Below the pieces are notes generated by a model that did not search any database, was not told the DNA's origin, and was given only the letters and a program-made list of their open reading frames with translations. Shown here in pieces: positions 37,175-45,683 of a DNA stretch of 64,000 nt. Origin of the DNA: Streptomyces sp. BHT-5-2 (GTDB taxonomy: Bacteria; Actinomycetota; Actinomycetes; Streptomycetales; Streptomycetaceae); the NCBI RefSeq assembly GCF_019774615.1, contig NZ_CP081497.1:1798001-1862000 (forward strand). Direction: 5' to 3'. The position numbers and the translations under genes are program-made. Position 1 is the stretch's first letter, and every line of letters starts with the position of its first letter.

Positions 37175-38563
37175 TCAGAAGTCCCACCCCTCGTCGTCCG
37201 ACGCATCCTCCGGCGCGGGGTCCGCGGTCGCCTCCGCGAAGGCGGTGCCCGCCATGCCCGCGGTCAGCGTGGTGCCGTCCGCCGGGTCGATCAGCAGGAA
37301 GGAGCCGGTGCGCCGGGAGTCCGCGTAGGCGTCCAGCGCCAGCGGTGCGGCGGTGCGGAGCACGACCCGGCCGATGTCGTTGGCGGCCAGTTCGCCGGGG
37401 GCCGGGTGCTGGGAGAGATCGTCCAGGGTCAGCCGGGACGGGATCTCCTTCACGATCGCCTTGACGGTGCGGGTGGTGTGCTTGAGCAGCACCCGCTGCC
37501 CGACGGCCAGCGGCCGGTCGGCGACATGGCAGACGGTGGCCTCGACGTCCTGGGTGACCGGCGGCGCCGCGTCGGCCGGGGCGATCAGGTCGCCGCGGGA
37601 GACGTCGATGTCGTCGGCGAGCCGGACGGTCACCGACTGCGGCGCCCAGGCGACGTCCACGCTCTGCCCGAGCGCGTCGATGCCCTCGATCGTGCTGGTT
37701 CGGCCCGACGGCAGCACGGTGACGGCGTCGCCGACACGCAGCACACCGGAGGCGACCTGGCCCGCGTAGCCGCGGTAGTCGGGGTGGGCGGCGGACTGCG
37801 GGCGGATGACGTACTGGACCGGGAAACGGGCCGGGTCGTCCGACGGGTCGGCGACCACCGGCACGGTCTCCAGGTGCTCCAGCACGGTCGGCCCGCCGTA
37901 CCAGTCCATGGTGGCCGACGGCGTCACGACGTTGTCGCCGGCCAGCGCCGAGATCGGGATGGCGGTGCACCAGTTTTCCTGGGGGTCTTCCCCAGACCCC
38001 CAGCCCGGCACGCCCAGCGAGCCGGCGTACGCGGTGAACTCCTCGGCGATGGCCGCGAAGATGGACTCCTGGTAGTCGACCAGGTCCATCTTGTTGACGG
38101 CCAGCACGACGTGCGGCACCCGCAGCAGGGCGGCGACCGCGGCGTGCCGGCGGGTCTGCTCGACCACGCCGTTGCGGGCGTCGACGAGCACCACGGCCAG
38201 CTCGGCGGTGGAGGCCCCGGTCACCATGTTCCGGGTGTACTGCACATGCCCGGGGGTGTCGGCGAGGATGAAGCGCCGGCGCGGGGTGGCGAAGTAGCGG
38301 TAGGCCACGTCGATGGTGATGCCCTGTTCGCGCTCGGCACGCAGCCCGTCCGTCAGCAGCGCCAGGTCGGGCGCCTCCTGCCCGCGGTTGCGGGAGGCGT
38401 GCTCGACGGCCTCCAGCTGGTCGGCGAGGACCGACTTGGAGTCGTGCAGCAGCCGGCCGACCAGGGTCGACTTGCCGTCGTCCACGGAGCCGGCGGTGGC
38501 GAAGCGCAGCAGCGAGGTCGCGCCCGCGTCCACCACGCCCTCAACAACATTGGTGGAGCTCAT
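37175..38563 (-). CDS. cysN: Sulfate adenylyltransferase subunit 1 (GTPase)
   Basis: CysN couples GTP hydrolysis to APS synthesis by CysD. The 462-residue protein has P-loop AGSVDDGKST (24-33), switch ADTPGHVQYT (101-110) and NKMDLVDY (158-165), followed by EF-Tu-like beta domains. An in-frame extra segment at residues 187-199 (GWGSGEDPQENWC), between AYAGSLGVP and TAIPISALAGD, is encoded by a perfect palindrome (37979-38003) and looks inserted. The C-terminus is acidic (PEDASDDEGWDF). The start ATG at 38563 lies 3 nt after the cysD stop. Confidence 0.95.
   Translation of the reverse strand: MSSTNVVEGVVDAGATSLLRFATAGSVDDGKSTLVGRLLHDSKSVLADQLEAVEHASRNRGQEAPDLALLTDGLRAEREQGITIDVAYRYFATPRRRFILADTPGHVQYTRNMVTGASTAELAVVLVDARNGVVEQTRRHAAVAALLRVPHVVLAVNKMDLVDYQESIFAAIAEEFTAYAGSLGVPGWGSGEDPQENWCTAIPISALAGDNVVTPSATMDWYGGPTVLEHLETVPVVADPSDDPARFPVQYVIRPQSAAHPDYRGYAGQVASGVLRVGDAVTVLPSGRTSTIEGIDALGQSVDVAWAPQSVTVRLADDIDVSRGDLIAPADAAPPVTQDVEATVCHVADRPLAVGQRVLLKHTTRTVKAIVKEIPSRLTLDDLSQHPAPGELAANDIGRVVLRTAAPLALDAYADSRRTGSFLLIDPADGTTLTAGMAGTAFAEATADPAPEDASDDEGWDF
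37979..38003. repeat. Perfect palindrome inserted in cysN
   Basis: CTGGGGGTCT (37979-37988), TCCCC loop, AGACCCCCAG (37994-38003): ten paired bases. It encodes part of the extra 13 residues of CysN. G-rich palindromes of this look (GGGGTC...GACCCC) are scattered in Streptomyces genomes; here one lies in frame inside a core gene. Confidence 0.75.
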
Positions 38564-38565
38564 GG

Positions 38566-39501
38566 TCAGAAGTACCCCTCGCGCTTGCGGTCCTCCATGG
38601 CGGCCTCGGACAGCTTGTCGTCGGCCCGGGTCGCGCCCCGCTCGGTGAGGCGCGAGGCGGCGATCTCCGCGATGACGGCCTCGATGGTGTCCGCGTCCGA
38701 CTCGACGGCGCCGGTGCACGACATGTCGCCGACGGTGCGGTAGCGCACCTGCCGGACCTCCAGGTGCTCGCCGTCCTTCGGCCCGCCCCACGCACCGGGC
38801 GCCAGCCACATCCCGCTGCGGGCGAAGACCTCCCGCTCGTGGGCGTAGTAGATGGCGGGCAGTTCGATCTTCTCGCGGGCGATGTACTGCCAGACGTCCA
38901 GCTCGGTCCAGTTGGAGAGCGGGAAGACCCGGACGTGCTCGCCGGGCGAGTGCCGGCCGTTGTAGAGCTGCCACAGCTCGGGCCGCTGCCGGCGCGGGTC
39001 CCAGCCGCCGAACTCGTCGCGCAGCGAGAACACCCGCTCCTTGGCGCGCGCCTTCTCCTCGTCCCGGCGGCCGCCGCCGAAGACCGCGTCGAAGCGGTTC
39101 TTCTCGATGGCGTCCAGCAGCGGCACGGTCTGCAGCGGGTTGCGGGTGCCGTCCGGGCGCTCGCGCAGCTCGCCGCGGTCGATGAAGTCCTGCACGGAGG
39201 CGATGTGCAGCCGCAGCCCGTGCCGTGCCACGGCGCGGTCGCGGTAGTCGAGGACCTCGGGGAAGTTGTGGCCGGTGTCCACGTGCAGCAGGGCGAACGG
39301 CACCGGCGCCGGCGCGAACGCCTTCAGTGCCAGGTGCAGCATGACGATGGAGTCCTTGCCGCCGGAGAAGAGGATCACCGGACGTTCGAACTCGCCCGCC
39401 ACCTCGCGGAAGATGTGCACCGCCTCGGACTCCAGGGCGTCCAGGTGCGACAGCGCGTACGGGTTGTCCAGTTCCTCGGAAACGGAAGCGACAGTGCTCA
39501 C
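38566..39501 (-). CDS. cysD: Sulfate adenylyltransferase subunit 2
   Basis: 311 residues. CysD is the PP-loop subunit that adenylates sulfate with ATP to form APS. PP-motif FSGGKDS lies at 45-51, and LLHVDTGHNFPEVL, FGGGRRDEEKARAKERVFS and EVRQVRYRTVGDMSCTG are conserved. The GTG start at 39501 overlaps the cysC stop by 4 nt, so the two are translationally coupled. Confidence 0.96.
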   Translation of the reverse strand: MSTVASVSEELDNPYALSHLDALESEAVHIFREVAGEFERPVILFSGGKDSIVMLHLALKAFAPAPVPFALLHVDTGHNFPEVLDYRDRAVARHGLRLHIASVQDFIDRGELRERPDGTRNPLQTVPLLDAIEKNRFDAVFGGGRRDEEKARAKERVFSLRDEFGGWDPRRQRPELWQLYNGRHSPGEHVRVFPLSNWTELDVWQYIAREKIELPAIYYAHEREVFARSGMWLAPGAWGGPKDGEHLEVRQVRYRTVGDMSCTGAVESDADTIEAVIAEIAASRLTERGATRADDKLSEAAMEDRKREGYF

Positions 39502-40085
39502 ACCAGCCCCCTCTCGACGAGCAGCGCGTGCAGCGCCGCCGCGGACTCCTGCACGGTCTGGGTGTGCGACTCGATCCGCAGGTCCGGTGCCGCGGGCGCC
39601 TCGTAGGGGTCGTCCACACCGGTCAGGCCGGAGATCTCGCCGGCCGCCTGCTTGGCGTACAGGCCCTTCACATCGCGCTCGGAGCACACCTCGACCGGAG
39701 TGGCGACATGCACCTCCAGATACGGGGTGCCCTCGCTCCGGTGGCGCTTGCGCACCGCCTCGCGGCTGTCCGCGTACGGGGCGATCACCGGGACCAGGGC
39801 CTTCACGCCGTTGCGGGCCAGCAGTTCGGCGACGAAGCCGATCCGCTGGACATTGGTGTGCCGGTCCTCGCGGCTGAAACCGAGGCCCGCGGAGAGGAAC
39901 TCGCGGATCTCGTCGCCGTCGAGCACCTCGACGCGGTGGCCCTCGCCGCGCAGCCGGTCGGCCAGCTCGCGTGCGAGGGTCGTCTTGCCCGCGCTCGGCA
40001 GACCGGTCAGCCAGACCGTGGCGCCCGTCATCCGTATCTCCTGAAACCCTGCCGCCGGTGCGGTCAGTTCCGTCGTTGCCGTCAT
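39498..40085 (-). CDS. cysC: Adenylylsulfate (APS) kinase
   Basis: 195 residues. Phosphorylates APS to PAPS. P-loop GLPSAGKTT (28-36), DGDEIREFLSAGLGFSREDR, and FVELLARNGVK-type helix are as in CysC enzymes. The ATG at 40085 overlaps the cysH stop by one base (TGATG). Its presence beside a CysH with Fe-S cysteines is notable, because APS-type reductases do not need PAPS; PAPS may instead serve sulfotransferases. Confidence 0.95.
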   Translation of the reverse strand: MTATTELTAPAAGFQEIRMTGATVWLTGLPSAGKTTLARELADRLRGEGHRVEVLDGDEIREFLSAGLGFSREDRHTNVQRIGFVAELLARNGVKALVPVIAPYADSREAVRKRHRSEGTPYLEVHVATPVEVCSERDVKGLYAKQAAGEISGLTGVDDPYEAPAAPDLRIESHTQTVQESAAALHALLVERGLV

Positions 40086-40771
40086 CAGTGCAGTCCGCAC
40101 TCGGTCTTGTCGGTGCCGGCCCAGCGGCCGGCCCGCGCGTCCTCGCCCGCCAGCACCCGGCGGGTGCACGGGGCGCAGCCGACGGAGGCGTAGCCGTCCA
40201 TCAGCAGCGGGTTGGTGAGCACCCCGTGCTCGGCGACATAGGCGTCCACGTCGTCCTGCGTCCAGCGGGCGATCGGCGAGACCTTCACCTTCCGCCGCCG
40301 GGCGTCCCAGCCGACGACCGGGGTGTCCGCCCGGGTCGGCGACTCGTCCCGGCGCAGCCCGGTCGCCCACGCGTCGTAGTGGGCCAGCCCCTCCTCCAGC
40401 GGCGCGACCTTGCGCAGCGCGCAGCACCGGTCGGGGTCGCGGTCGTGCAGTCGCGGTCCGTACTCGGCGTCCTGCTCCGCCACCGTCTGACGGGGCGTCA
40501 GCGTCAGGACGTTGACGTCCATCACCGCCGCCACCGCGTCCCGGGTGCCGATCGTCTCCGGGAAGTGGTAGCCGGTGTCCAGGAACACCACGTCCACGCC
40601 CGGGAACGCCCGCGAGGCCAGGTGCGCCACGACCGCGTCCGCCATCGAGGAGGTGACGCAGAAGCGCGGACCGAAGGTCTCGGCGGCCCACCGGAGGATC
40701 TCCAGGGCGGGCGCCTCCTCCAGGTCGCGGCCCGCCTGCTCGGCGAGCCGCTGAAGGTCGGTGGTGGTCAC
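40085..40771 (-). CDS. cysH: Adenylylsulfate/phosphoadenylylsulfate reductase
   Basis: 228 residues. It reduces APS (or PAPS) to sulfite. The paired cysteines Cys116-Cys117 and Cys199/Cys202 form the [4Fe-4S] signature of the assimilatory APS reductase type, and the catalytic Cys225 is in the C-terminal ECGLH motif. FLDTGYHFPET and KVSPIARWTQDDV are conserved. The GTG at 40771 overlaps the small zinc-ribbon gene stop by 4 nt. Confidence 0.95.
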   Translation of the reverse strand: MTTTDLQRLAEQAGRDLEEAPALEILRWAAETFGPRFCVTSSMADAVVAHLASRAFPGVDVVFLDTGYHFPETIGTRDAVAAVMDVNVLTLTPRQTVAEQDAEYGPRLHDRDPDRCCALRKVAPLEEGLAHYDAWATGLRRDESPTRADTPVVGWDARRRKVKVSPIARWTQDDVDAYVAEHGVLTNPLLMDGYASVGCAPCTRRVLAGEDARAGRWAGTDKTECGLH

Positions 40772-40995
40772 GGCGTACCTCCGTCGGAAGCGGAAGGAGC
40801 TGCTGAAGGGGAGGGGGACGGGGCGGAACCGGCGGCTCCCGGGGCCAGCAGTCCCAGGAACTTCAGCCGGAAGGCGCGGCTGCACGCCCGGCACTCCCAG
40901 GCCGCGCCCGCTCCGCGGGGGCCGTCCTCCTCGGAGGGCCGCAGGTCCTCGTCCCCGCAGTACGGGCAGTGGAACGGCACGGCGCGCTCGGTCAC
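40768..40995 (-). CDS. Small zinc-ribbon protein of the sulfate-assimilation operon
   Basis: 75 residues. Two CxxC pairs (Cys10/Cys13 and Cys35/Cys38) form a probable zinc ribbon; the remainder is a Ser/Pro/Ala tail. It overlaps the sulfite-reductase gene by 4 nt upstream and cysH by 4 nt downstream, so it is produced in step with both. A small gene occupies the same position in the S. coelicolor cys cluster. It may be a redox or metal helper or a regulator; the function is unknown. Confidence 0.85.
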   Translation of the reverse strand: MTERAVPFHCPYCGDEDLRPSEEDGPRGAGAAWECRACSRAFRLKFLGLLAPGAAGSAPSPSPSAAPSASDGGTP

Positions 40996-42686
40996 TTCAG
41001 TGCCCCCTCTTCGGCGCGCGCCGCCCAGGTGGCGAACCGCTCGCCCTCCGTGCGCTGCGCCTCGAAGTTGCGCAGCACCCGCTCGACGTAGTCGGGCAGT
41101 TCGTCCGCGGTGACCTTCAGACCGCGGACCTTGCGCCCGAAGCCCGGCTCCAGGCCCAGCGCACCACCGAGGTGCACCTGGTAGCCCTCGACCTGCCGGC
41201 CGTCCTCGTCCAGCACCAGCTGGCCCTTGAGGCCGATGTCGGCGACCTGGATGCGGGCGCAGGCGTTCGGGCAGCCGTTGAGGTTGATGGTGATCGGCTC
41301 CTGGAAGTCCGGCATCCGGCGCTCCAGTTCGTCGATCAGCGTGGCGCCCCGGCCCTTGGTCTCGACGATGGCGAGCTTGCAGAACTCGATACCGGTGCAG
41401 GCCATCGTGCCGCGCCGGAACGGCGACGGGGTGACCTGGAAGTCCAGCGCCTCCAGCCCGGCGACCAGGGAGTCGATCCGGTCCTCGGTCACGTCGAGGA
41501 TGATCAGCTTCTGCTCGACGGTGGTGCGCAGCCGGTCCGAGCCGTGTGCGGCGGCGAGTTCGGCGACCTTGGTGAGGGTGGCGCCGTCGACCCGGCCGAC
41601 GCGCGGGGCGAAGCCCACGTAGAACCGGCCGTCCTGCTGCCGGTGCACGCCGACGTGGTCGCGCCACTTGTGCGCGGGCTGCTCGGGCGCCGGGCCGTCG
41701 ACCAGCTTCCGCCGGAGGTACTCGTCCTCCAGCACCTGGCGGAACTTCTCCGCGCCCCAGTCGGCCATCAGGAACTTCAGCCGGGCGCGGTTGCGCAGCC
41801 GGCGGTAGCCGTAGTCGCGGAAGATGCCGACCACGCCGGCCCACACGTCGGCGACCTCGTCCAGCGGCACCCAGGTGCCCAGGCGCTGCGCGAGCTTGGG
41901 GTTGGTGGACAGGCCGCCGCCGACCCACAGGTCGAAGCCCGGGCCGTGCTCGGGGTGGACGACGCCGACGAAGGCCACGTCGTTGATCTCGTGCACCACG
42001 TCCTGGACGGGCGAGCCGGAGATCGCGGTCTTGAACTTGCGCGGCAGGTTGGAGAACTCCTTGCTGCCGATGTAGCGCTCGTGGATCTCGTCCACGGCCG
42101 GGGTGCCGTCGATGATCTCGTCCGCGGCGATGCCGGCCACCGGGGAGCCGATGATCACGCGCGGGCAGTCGCCGCACGCCTCGGTCGTGGAGAGGCCCAC
42201 GGCCTCCAGCTTCTCCCAGATGGCCGGGACGTCCTCGATCCGGATCCAGTGCAGCTGGATGTTCTGCCGGTCGGTGATGTCGGCGGTGCCGCGGGCGTAC
42301 TGCTCGGAGACCTCGCCGACGGCGCGCAGCTGGGCGACGGTGAGCCGGCCGCCGTCGATGCGGACCCGCAGCATGAAGTACTTGTCGTCCAGCTCCTCGG
42401 GCTCCAGCACTGCGGTCTTGCCGCCGTCGATCCCGGGCTTGCGCTGGGTGTACAGGCCCCACCAACGCATCCGGCCGCGCAGGTCGTTGGGGTCGATGGA
42501 GTCGAAACCGGCCTTGGAGTAGATCGTCTCAATGCGTGTCCGCACATTGAGACCGTCGTCGTCCTTCTTGAACTGCTCGTTGCCGTTGAGTGGCGTGAAG
42601 TGACCAACGGCCCACTGGCCCTCGCCGCGGTGGCGGCCGGCCTTGCGGCGGGTCGTGGCGGTGGGGCTGTCCGGGGTGGCGGCCAT
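40992..42686 (-). CDS. sir: Ferredoxin-dependent sulfite (nitrite/sulfite) reductase
   Basis: 564 residues. Reduces sulfite to sulfide with siroheme and a [4Fe-4S] cluster. It has two ferredoxin-like half repeats (TADITDRQNIQLHWIRIED; GRFYVGFAPRVGRV) and the cluster-binding cysteines in CTGIEFCKLAIVETK (about 430-445) and NGCPNACAR (about 470-478). Genomic context with APS/PAPS genes favours sulfite over nitrite. The ATG at 42686 follows AAGGACG. It is the first structural gene after the leader peptide. Confidence 0.94.
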   Translation of the reverse strand: MAATPDSPTATTRRKAGRHRGEGQWAVGHFTPLNGNEQFKKDDDGLNVRTRIETIYSKAGFDSIDPNDLRGRMRWWGLYTQRKPGIDGGKTAVLEPEELDDKYFMLRVRIDGGRLTVAQLRAVGEVSEQYARGTADITDRQNIQLHWIRIEDVPAIWEKLEAVGLSTTEACGDCPRVIIGSPVAGIAADEIIDGTPAVDEIHERYIGSKEFSNLPRKFKTAISGSPVQDVVHEINDVAFVGVVHPEHGPGFDLWVGGGLSTNPKLAQRLGTWVPLDEVADVWAGVVGIFRDYGYRRLRNRARLKFLMADWGAEKFRQVLEDEYLRRKLVDGPAPEQPAHKWRDHVGVHRQQDGRFYVGFAPRVGRVDGATLTKVAELAAAHGSDRLRTTVEQKLIILDVTEDRIDSLVAGLEALDFQVTPSPFRRGTMACTGIEFCKLAIVETKGRGATLIDELERRMPDFQEPITINLNGCPNACARIQVADIGLKGQLVLDEDGRQVEGYQVHLGGALGLEPGFGRKVRGLKVTADELPDYVERVLRNFEAQRTEGERFATWAARAEEGALK

Positions 42687-42907
42687 GGGTTTACGTCCTT
42701 CTGGGCGGCTCAAAGGGGGCGCGCAGGATGCGGTGCACCCCCGTCGACCTGCGCGGACGCGCCACGGCGCGGCGCGGGCGGGCGCGTTGCGCGGTGGGCT
42801 GCGGGGTCGGGGGCGCGACGCGTCCGCGACGGTGGGGACGGCGTGCGAAGCGGTGATGCCGGGGGCTGTCCGGGGTGACGCGGGGCGGGGCCCTCACGCG
42901 TACGGCG

Positions 42908-42991
42908 TCAGCCTGTCCGACAAATGGCGCTGGACATGCGGCCGAGGTCGACGTGGCGTCGACTCACCAAGGCAATTCCAGCTCGAGACAT
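42908..42991 (-). CDS. Cysteine-containing leader peptide (attenuator) of the sulfur operon
   Basis: A 27-residue ORF, or 19 residues if translation begins at the GTG at 42967. It reads SRRHVDLGRMSSAICRTG after the short N-terminus, matching the actinobacterial putative leader peptide family (RRHVDLxR followed by a single late Cys). The Cys codon is TGT, rare in this genome, near the end. It lies 221 bp before the sulfite-reductase ATG. Stalling at Cys when charged tRNA-Cys is low is the expected way to switch the operon on. Confidence 0.85.
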   Translation of the reverse strand: MSRAGIALVSRRHVDLGRMSSAICRTG

Positions 42992-43022
42992 GACGGAAGC
43001 GTGGCACGCGGCTCTCCGGACA

Positions 43023-43057
43023 GTCCACCGTCATCCAGGATGTGGACATGGATGTCC
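43023..43057. promoter_or_regulatory. Palindromic region upstream of the cysteine leader
   Basis: GTCCAC (43023-43028) with GTGGAC (43042-43047) encloses CATCC-A-GGATG. It abuts GGACAT-GG-ATGTCC (43044-43057). Position 30-65 bp upstream of the leader ATG suggests operators for a sulfur regulator. Confidence 0.45.
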
Positions 43058-43138
43058 CGCATCGCGAGACAGTGTGGCGTCGGTCACGTGGCGGAACGGA
43101 TGCGTCCGGTGCGGCCGGCCGCACTCCGTGCCGGTGCC

Positions 43139-43729
43139 TCAGTTCGCGCCGGCCGGCACCGGGCCCGCGCCGGGCCACGGGCCGGGCTGCTCGACCTCCG
43201 GCTCCTCGGTCACCGTGGTGTCGTACACCCGGAAGCCGCGCCGCTCGTAGTTGGCCCGCGCATGGACCCCGTCGTCGCTGCACGTGTGCACCCACACCCG
43301 CCGGGTCTCCGGCAGCCCCGGCCACCGCTCGGCCAGGTCCCACGCCCGCGCGGTCCCGTACCCCAGCAGATGCCCGCCGATCCGCCGCCCCCGGAACGCC
43401 GGCAGCAGCCCGAAGTAGCCGACCTCCACCGCGCCCTCCGGACCGGACCGGAGCTCGATGAACCCCGCGGGCGTCCCGCGCTCGTACGCCACCCAGGTCT
43501 CGGTCCCCGGCTCGGCGAGGTGCTCGCTCCACCGCGCGTACGGCCACCCCAGGCGGTCGGTCCACCGGACGTCGCCGCCGACCGCCGTATAGAGGAACCG
43601 GCTGAACTCGGGCGAGGGCACCTCGGACCGGACGATCCGTACCCCCTGCTCGGCGGGCGGCTCGACGGCGGGCGCGAGATCGGTGCGCGCGGTCTGTTCG
43701 AGATACCAGGTGGTGACGGTGTGGCTCAT
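43139..43729 (-). CDS. GNAT-family N-acetyltransferase
   Basis: 196 residues. Acetyl-CoA-binding core VEVGYFGLLPAFRGRRIGGHLL (motif A, RGRRIG) with a C-terminal DDGVHARANYERRGFRVY segment typical of GNAT enzymes. The substrate is unknown. The N-terminal about 40 residues are less conserved. Read in the same direction as the GAF regulator, but with a 283-bp gap and no sign of an operon. Confidence 0.88.
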   Translation of the reverse strand: MSHTVTTWYLEQTARTDLAPAVEPPAEQGVRIVRSEVPSPEFSRFLYTAVGGDVRWTDRLGWPYARWSEHLAEPGTETWVAYERGTPAGFIELRSGPEGAVEVGYFGLLPAFRGRRIGGHLLGYGTARAWDLAERWPGLPETRRVWVHTCSDDGVHARANYERRGFRVYDTTVTEEPEVEQPGPWPGAGPVPAGAN

Positions 43730-44012
43730 GGCGCCAGCACATCACACCGGGGGAGGCGGCCCGGGGCCGGTCCGCGGAACGGACGGGGCCCCGCCCCGGG
43801 GTTCGGGTCGAGGGCGACGTCCCCCCCGGGCCGGCAGCCGGGGGCGGCCGGGCCGTCCGGCGCGCTCCGGGGTCGCCGCCACATCACGGAACGGGCCGTC
43901 CATCTGCTGGGACGGCAGGGCCGCGCCGCGGAGGCCGTCGCCCCACCGGGCCACCCGCTCCACCACGGCCGGTACGCTTCCGCCGCACAGTACCTCGGGG
44001 CCGTCGGGCCGC

Positions 44013-45362
44013 TCAGCCCCGGCCGGCGCCGGCCCCCGCACGGCGGGCCGCCAGTACCGCGGGCGCCGTGGAGTGCGGCAGCAGCTCCGCGGGCCTCGCC
44101 GGCAGCCGGAGATCCACCTCCACCCCGTCGGCGAAGCGGTACGGCCGGTGCGCCAGCACCCCGCCGAGATGGCGCCGCAGCCGGGACAGCTCGGCCCGGA
44201 CCGTCACCGTCCGTCCGCCGTCGCCGAAGAGGTCCCGGGCCAGCTCGGCGGCGCTGCGGCCGGGTGGCCGGGCGGCCAGCAGGAACAGCAGCTCGGCATG
44301 GCGCGGGGTCAGCGCGTGCGACCAGCTGCCCGCGGGGCCCGCCACCGTGACCGCCGGGCCGCCGGGCCCGCCGAGGTCCAGCACCACCCGGTGCGGCCCG
44401 GCCGCCGGCTCCGGCCGGCCGGGCCGGATCAACCAGCCGCCCGGCAGCGGCTCCAGCGTGCACATCCCGTACCGCGGCAGCCACAGCGGCCCGGCCGCCG
44501 GCTCCTTGGGCAGCGCCACCCGGTCCGGCGGGGTCATGCCCGTCACCGCCGCCGTCCAGCCGTGCGGATCGACGGCCAGTGCCCGCCCGCCGATCCGCGC
44601 CAGCACCGGCGCCGCGCTCGCCCGCAGCCGCTCCAGGGACGCGTGGTGCCGGCTCCGCAACTCGCCCTCGGCGAGCCGCGCCACCGCGGAGACCAGGGCC
44701 AGCGTCGTCGGATGGAACGAGTGGGCCGGGCCGCTGACGTCCACCGTGCCCAGCAACCGCCCGTCGCGCGGGTCGTGCAGCGGCGCCGCGGCACACGTCC
44801 AGGTGTGGTGGCTGCGCAGGAAGTGCTCGGCGGAGTGCACCAGCACCGGGCTGCGGGCCACCAGCGCGGTGCCGATCGCGTTCGTGCCGACCGTCCCCTC
44901 CGTCCAGTCGGCGCCCCTCTCGAAGCCCAGCCGGTCGGCCATCCGCCGGATCGGGGCGCTGCCCTCCCGCCACAGCACCCGGCCGTCGGCGTCGGTGACC
45001 ACCATGATCTGCTGGGCGGCGTCGGCGGTCGGCAGCAGTCCGCCGCCGAGCACCGGCAGTATCGACGCCAGCTGCGACTTCTGCCGCCGGTGCTCCAACT
45101 CCGCGACGGACAGCGGGTGTTGGTCGCTGCCGCGCTCCGGGTCCACCCCGCGGTCCAGCACCCGCCGCCAGGACTCGCCGATCACCGTGCGGGGCGTGTC
45201 CCGGGGCAGGTCCGCCGGCAGGTGGTCGCCGGTCAGCGCCGTCTCGTGCAGGCCGGCCAGCCGCCGCGCGGTCTCCCGGATGTCCTGGGCCGATCGGACG
45301 GCGCTCTCGAGCGGTTGTCCGGCCGGCCGCTCCCCGGCCCTGTCGATCGGTCTGTCGCTCAC
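44013..45362 (-). CDS. GAF-domain transcriptional regulator (AcoR-like N-terminus)
   Basis: 449 residues. The N-terminal part (ESWRRVLDRGVDPE) and GAF domain (about 115-235: IMVVTDADGRVLWREGSAP, GTNAIGTALVARSPVLVHSAEHFL, WTCAAAPLHDP) resemble AcoR/AdhR activators of acetoin or aldehyde metabolism, but the sigma-54 AAA module is absent. The C-terminus instead has a winged-helix-like DNA-binding segment (ALTPRHAELLFLLAARP, RTVTVRAELSRLRRHLG). Target genes are not adjacent. A perfect inverted repeat (45481-45502) upstream could be its operator. Confidence 0.85.
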   Translation of the reverse strand: MSDRPIDRAGERPAGQPLESAVRSAQDIRETARRLAGLHETALTGDHLPADLPRDTPRTVIGESWRRVLDRGVDPERGSDQHPLSVAELEHRRQKSQLASILPVLGGGLLPTADAAQQIMVVTDADGRVLWREGSAPIRRMADRLGFERGADWTEGTVGTNAIGTALVARSPVLVHSAEHFLRSHHTWTCAAAPLHDPRDGRLLGTVDVSGPAHSFHPTTLALVSAVARLAEGELRSRHHASLERLRASAAPVLARIGGRALAVDPHGWTAAVTGMTPPDRVALPKEPAAGPLWLPRYGMCTLEPLPGGWLIRPGRPEPAAGPHRVVLDLGGPGGPAVTVAGPAGSWSHALTPRHAELLFLLAARPPGRSAAELARDLFGDGGRTVTVRAELSRLRRHLGGVLAHRPYRFADGVEVDLRLPARPAELLPHSTAPAVLAARRAGAGAGRG

Positions 45363-45683
45363 ACTGCTCTCCGTCGTGCCCGTCCGTCGGTCCGCCGCCG
45401 GTCCGTTGCCGGTCCGCTGCGGTCGGTGCCGTGCCCATCGTGCCGTCAGCCGCCGCCCGGGGAGGGCCCATTGGCCAGATCGGTTGCAACGAGCTGCAAC
45501 CGTTGTGGCCTATGACGCCGGCGGGGAACTGTGTTCTCAGCGGTCGATGGCGTCCTGTCCCCACGCCGCACGGCATGGGGGGCCCGGAGGTTTCGCCGGA
45601 CACCCGACGGAGAACCCGCCGGTGCCCACCAAGGACGCGATCGACCGCCCGCGTCGTCGGCACGGTGTGGGAGGGGGCTCGCC
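45363..45683. promoter_or_regulatory. 321-bp divergent region with a 22-bp inverted repeat
   Basis: CGGTTGCA (45481-45488) and TGCAACCG (45495-45502) form a perfect 8-bp inverted repeat around ACGAGC. It lies 119 bp upstream of the GAF-regulator start, a plausible operator. No gene is seen in the interval. Confidence 0.5.

Noticed and set aside
44013..45362. GAF regulator as a sigma-54 activator
   Set aside because: No AAA+ domain (GAFTGA, Walker motifs) is present, and the C-terminus has a different DNA-binding part.
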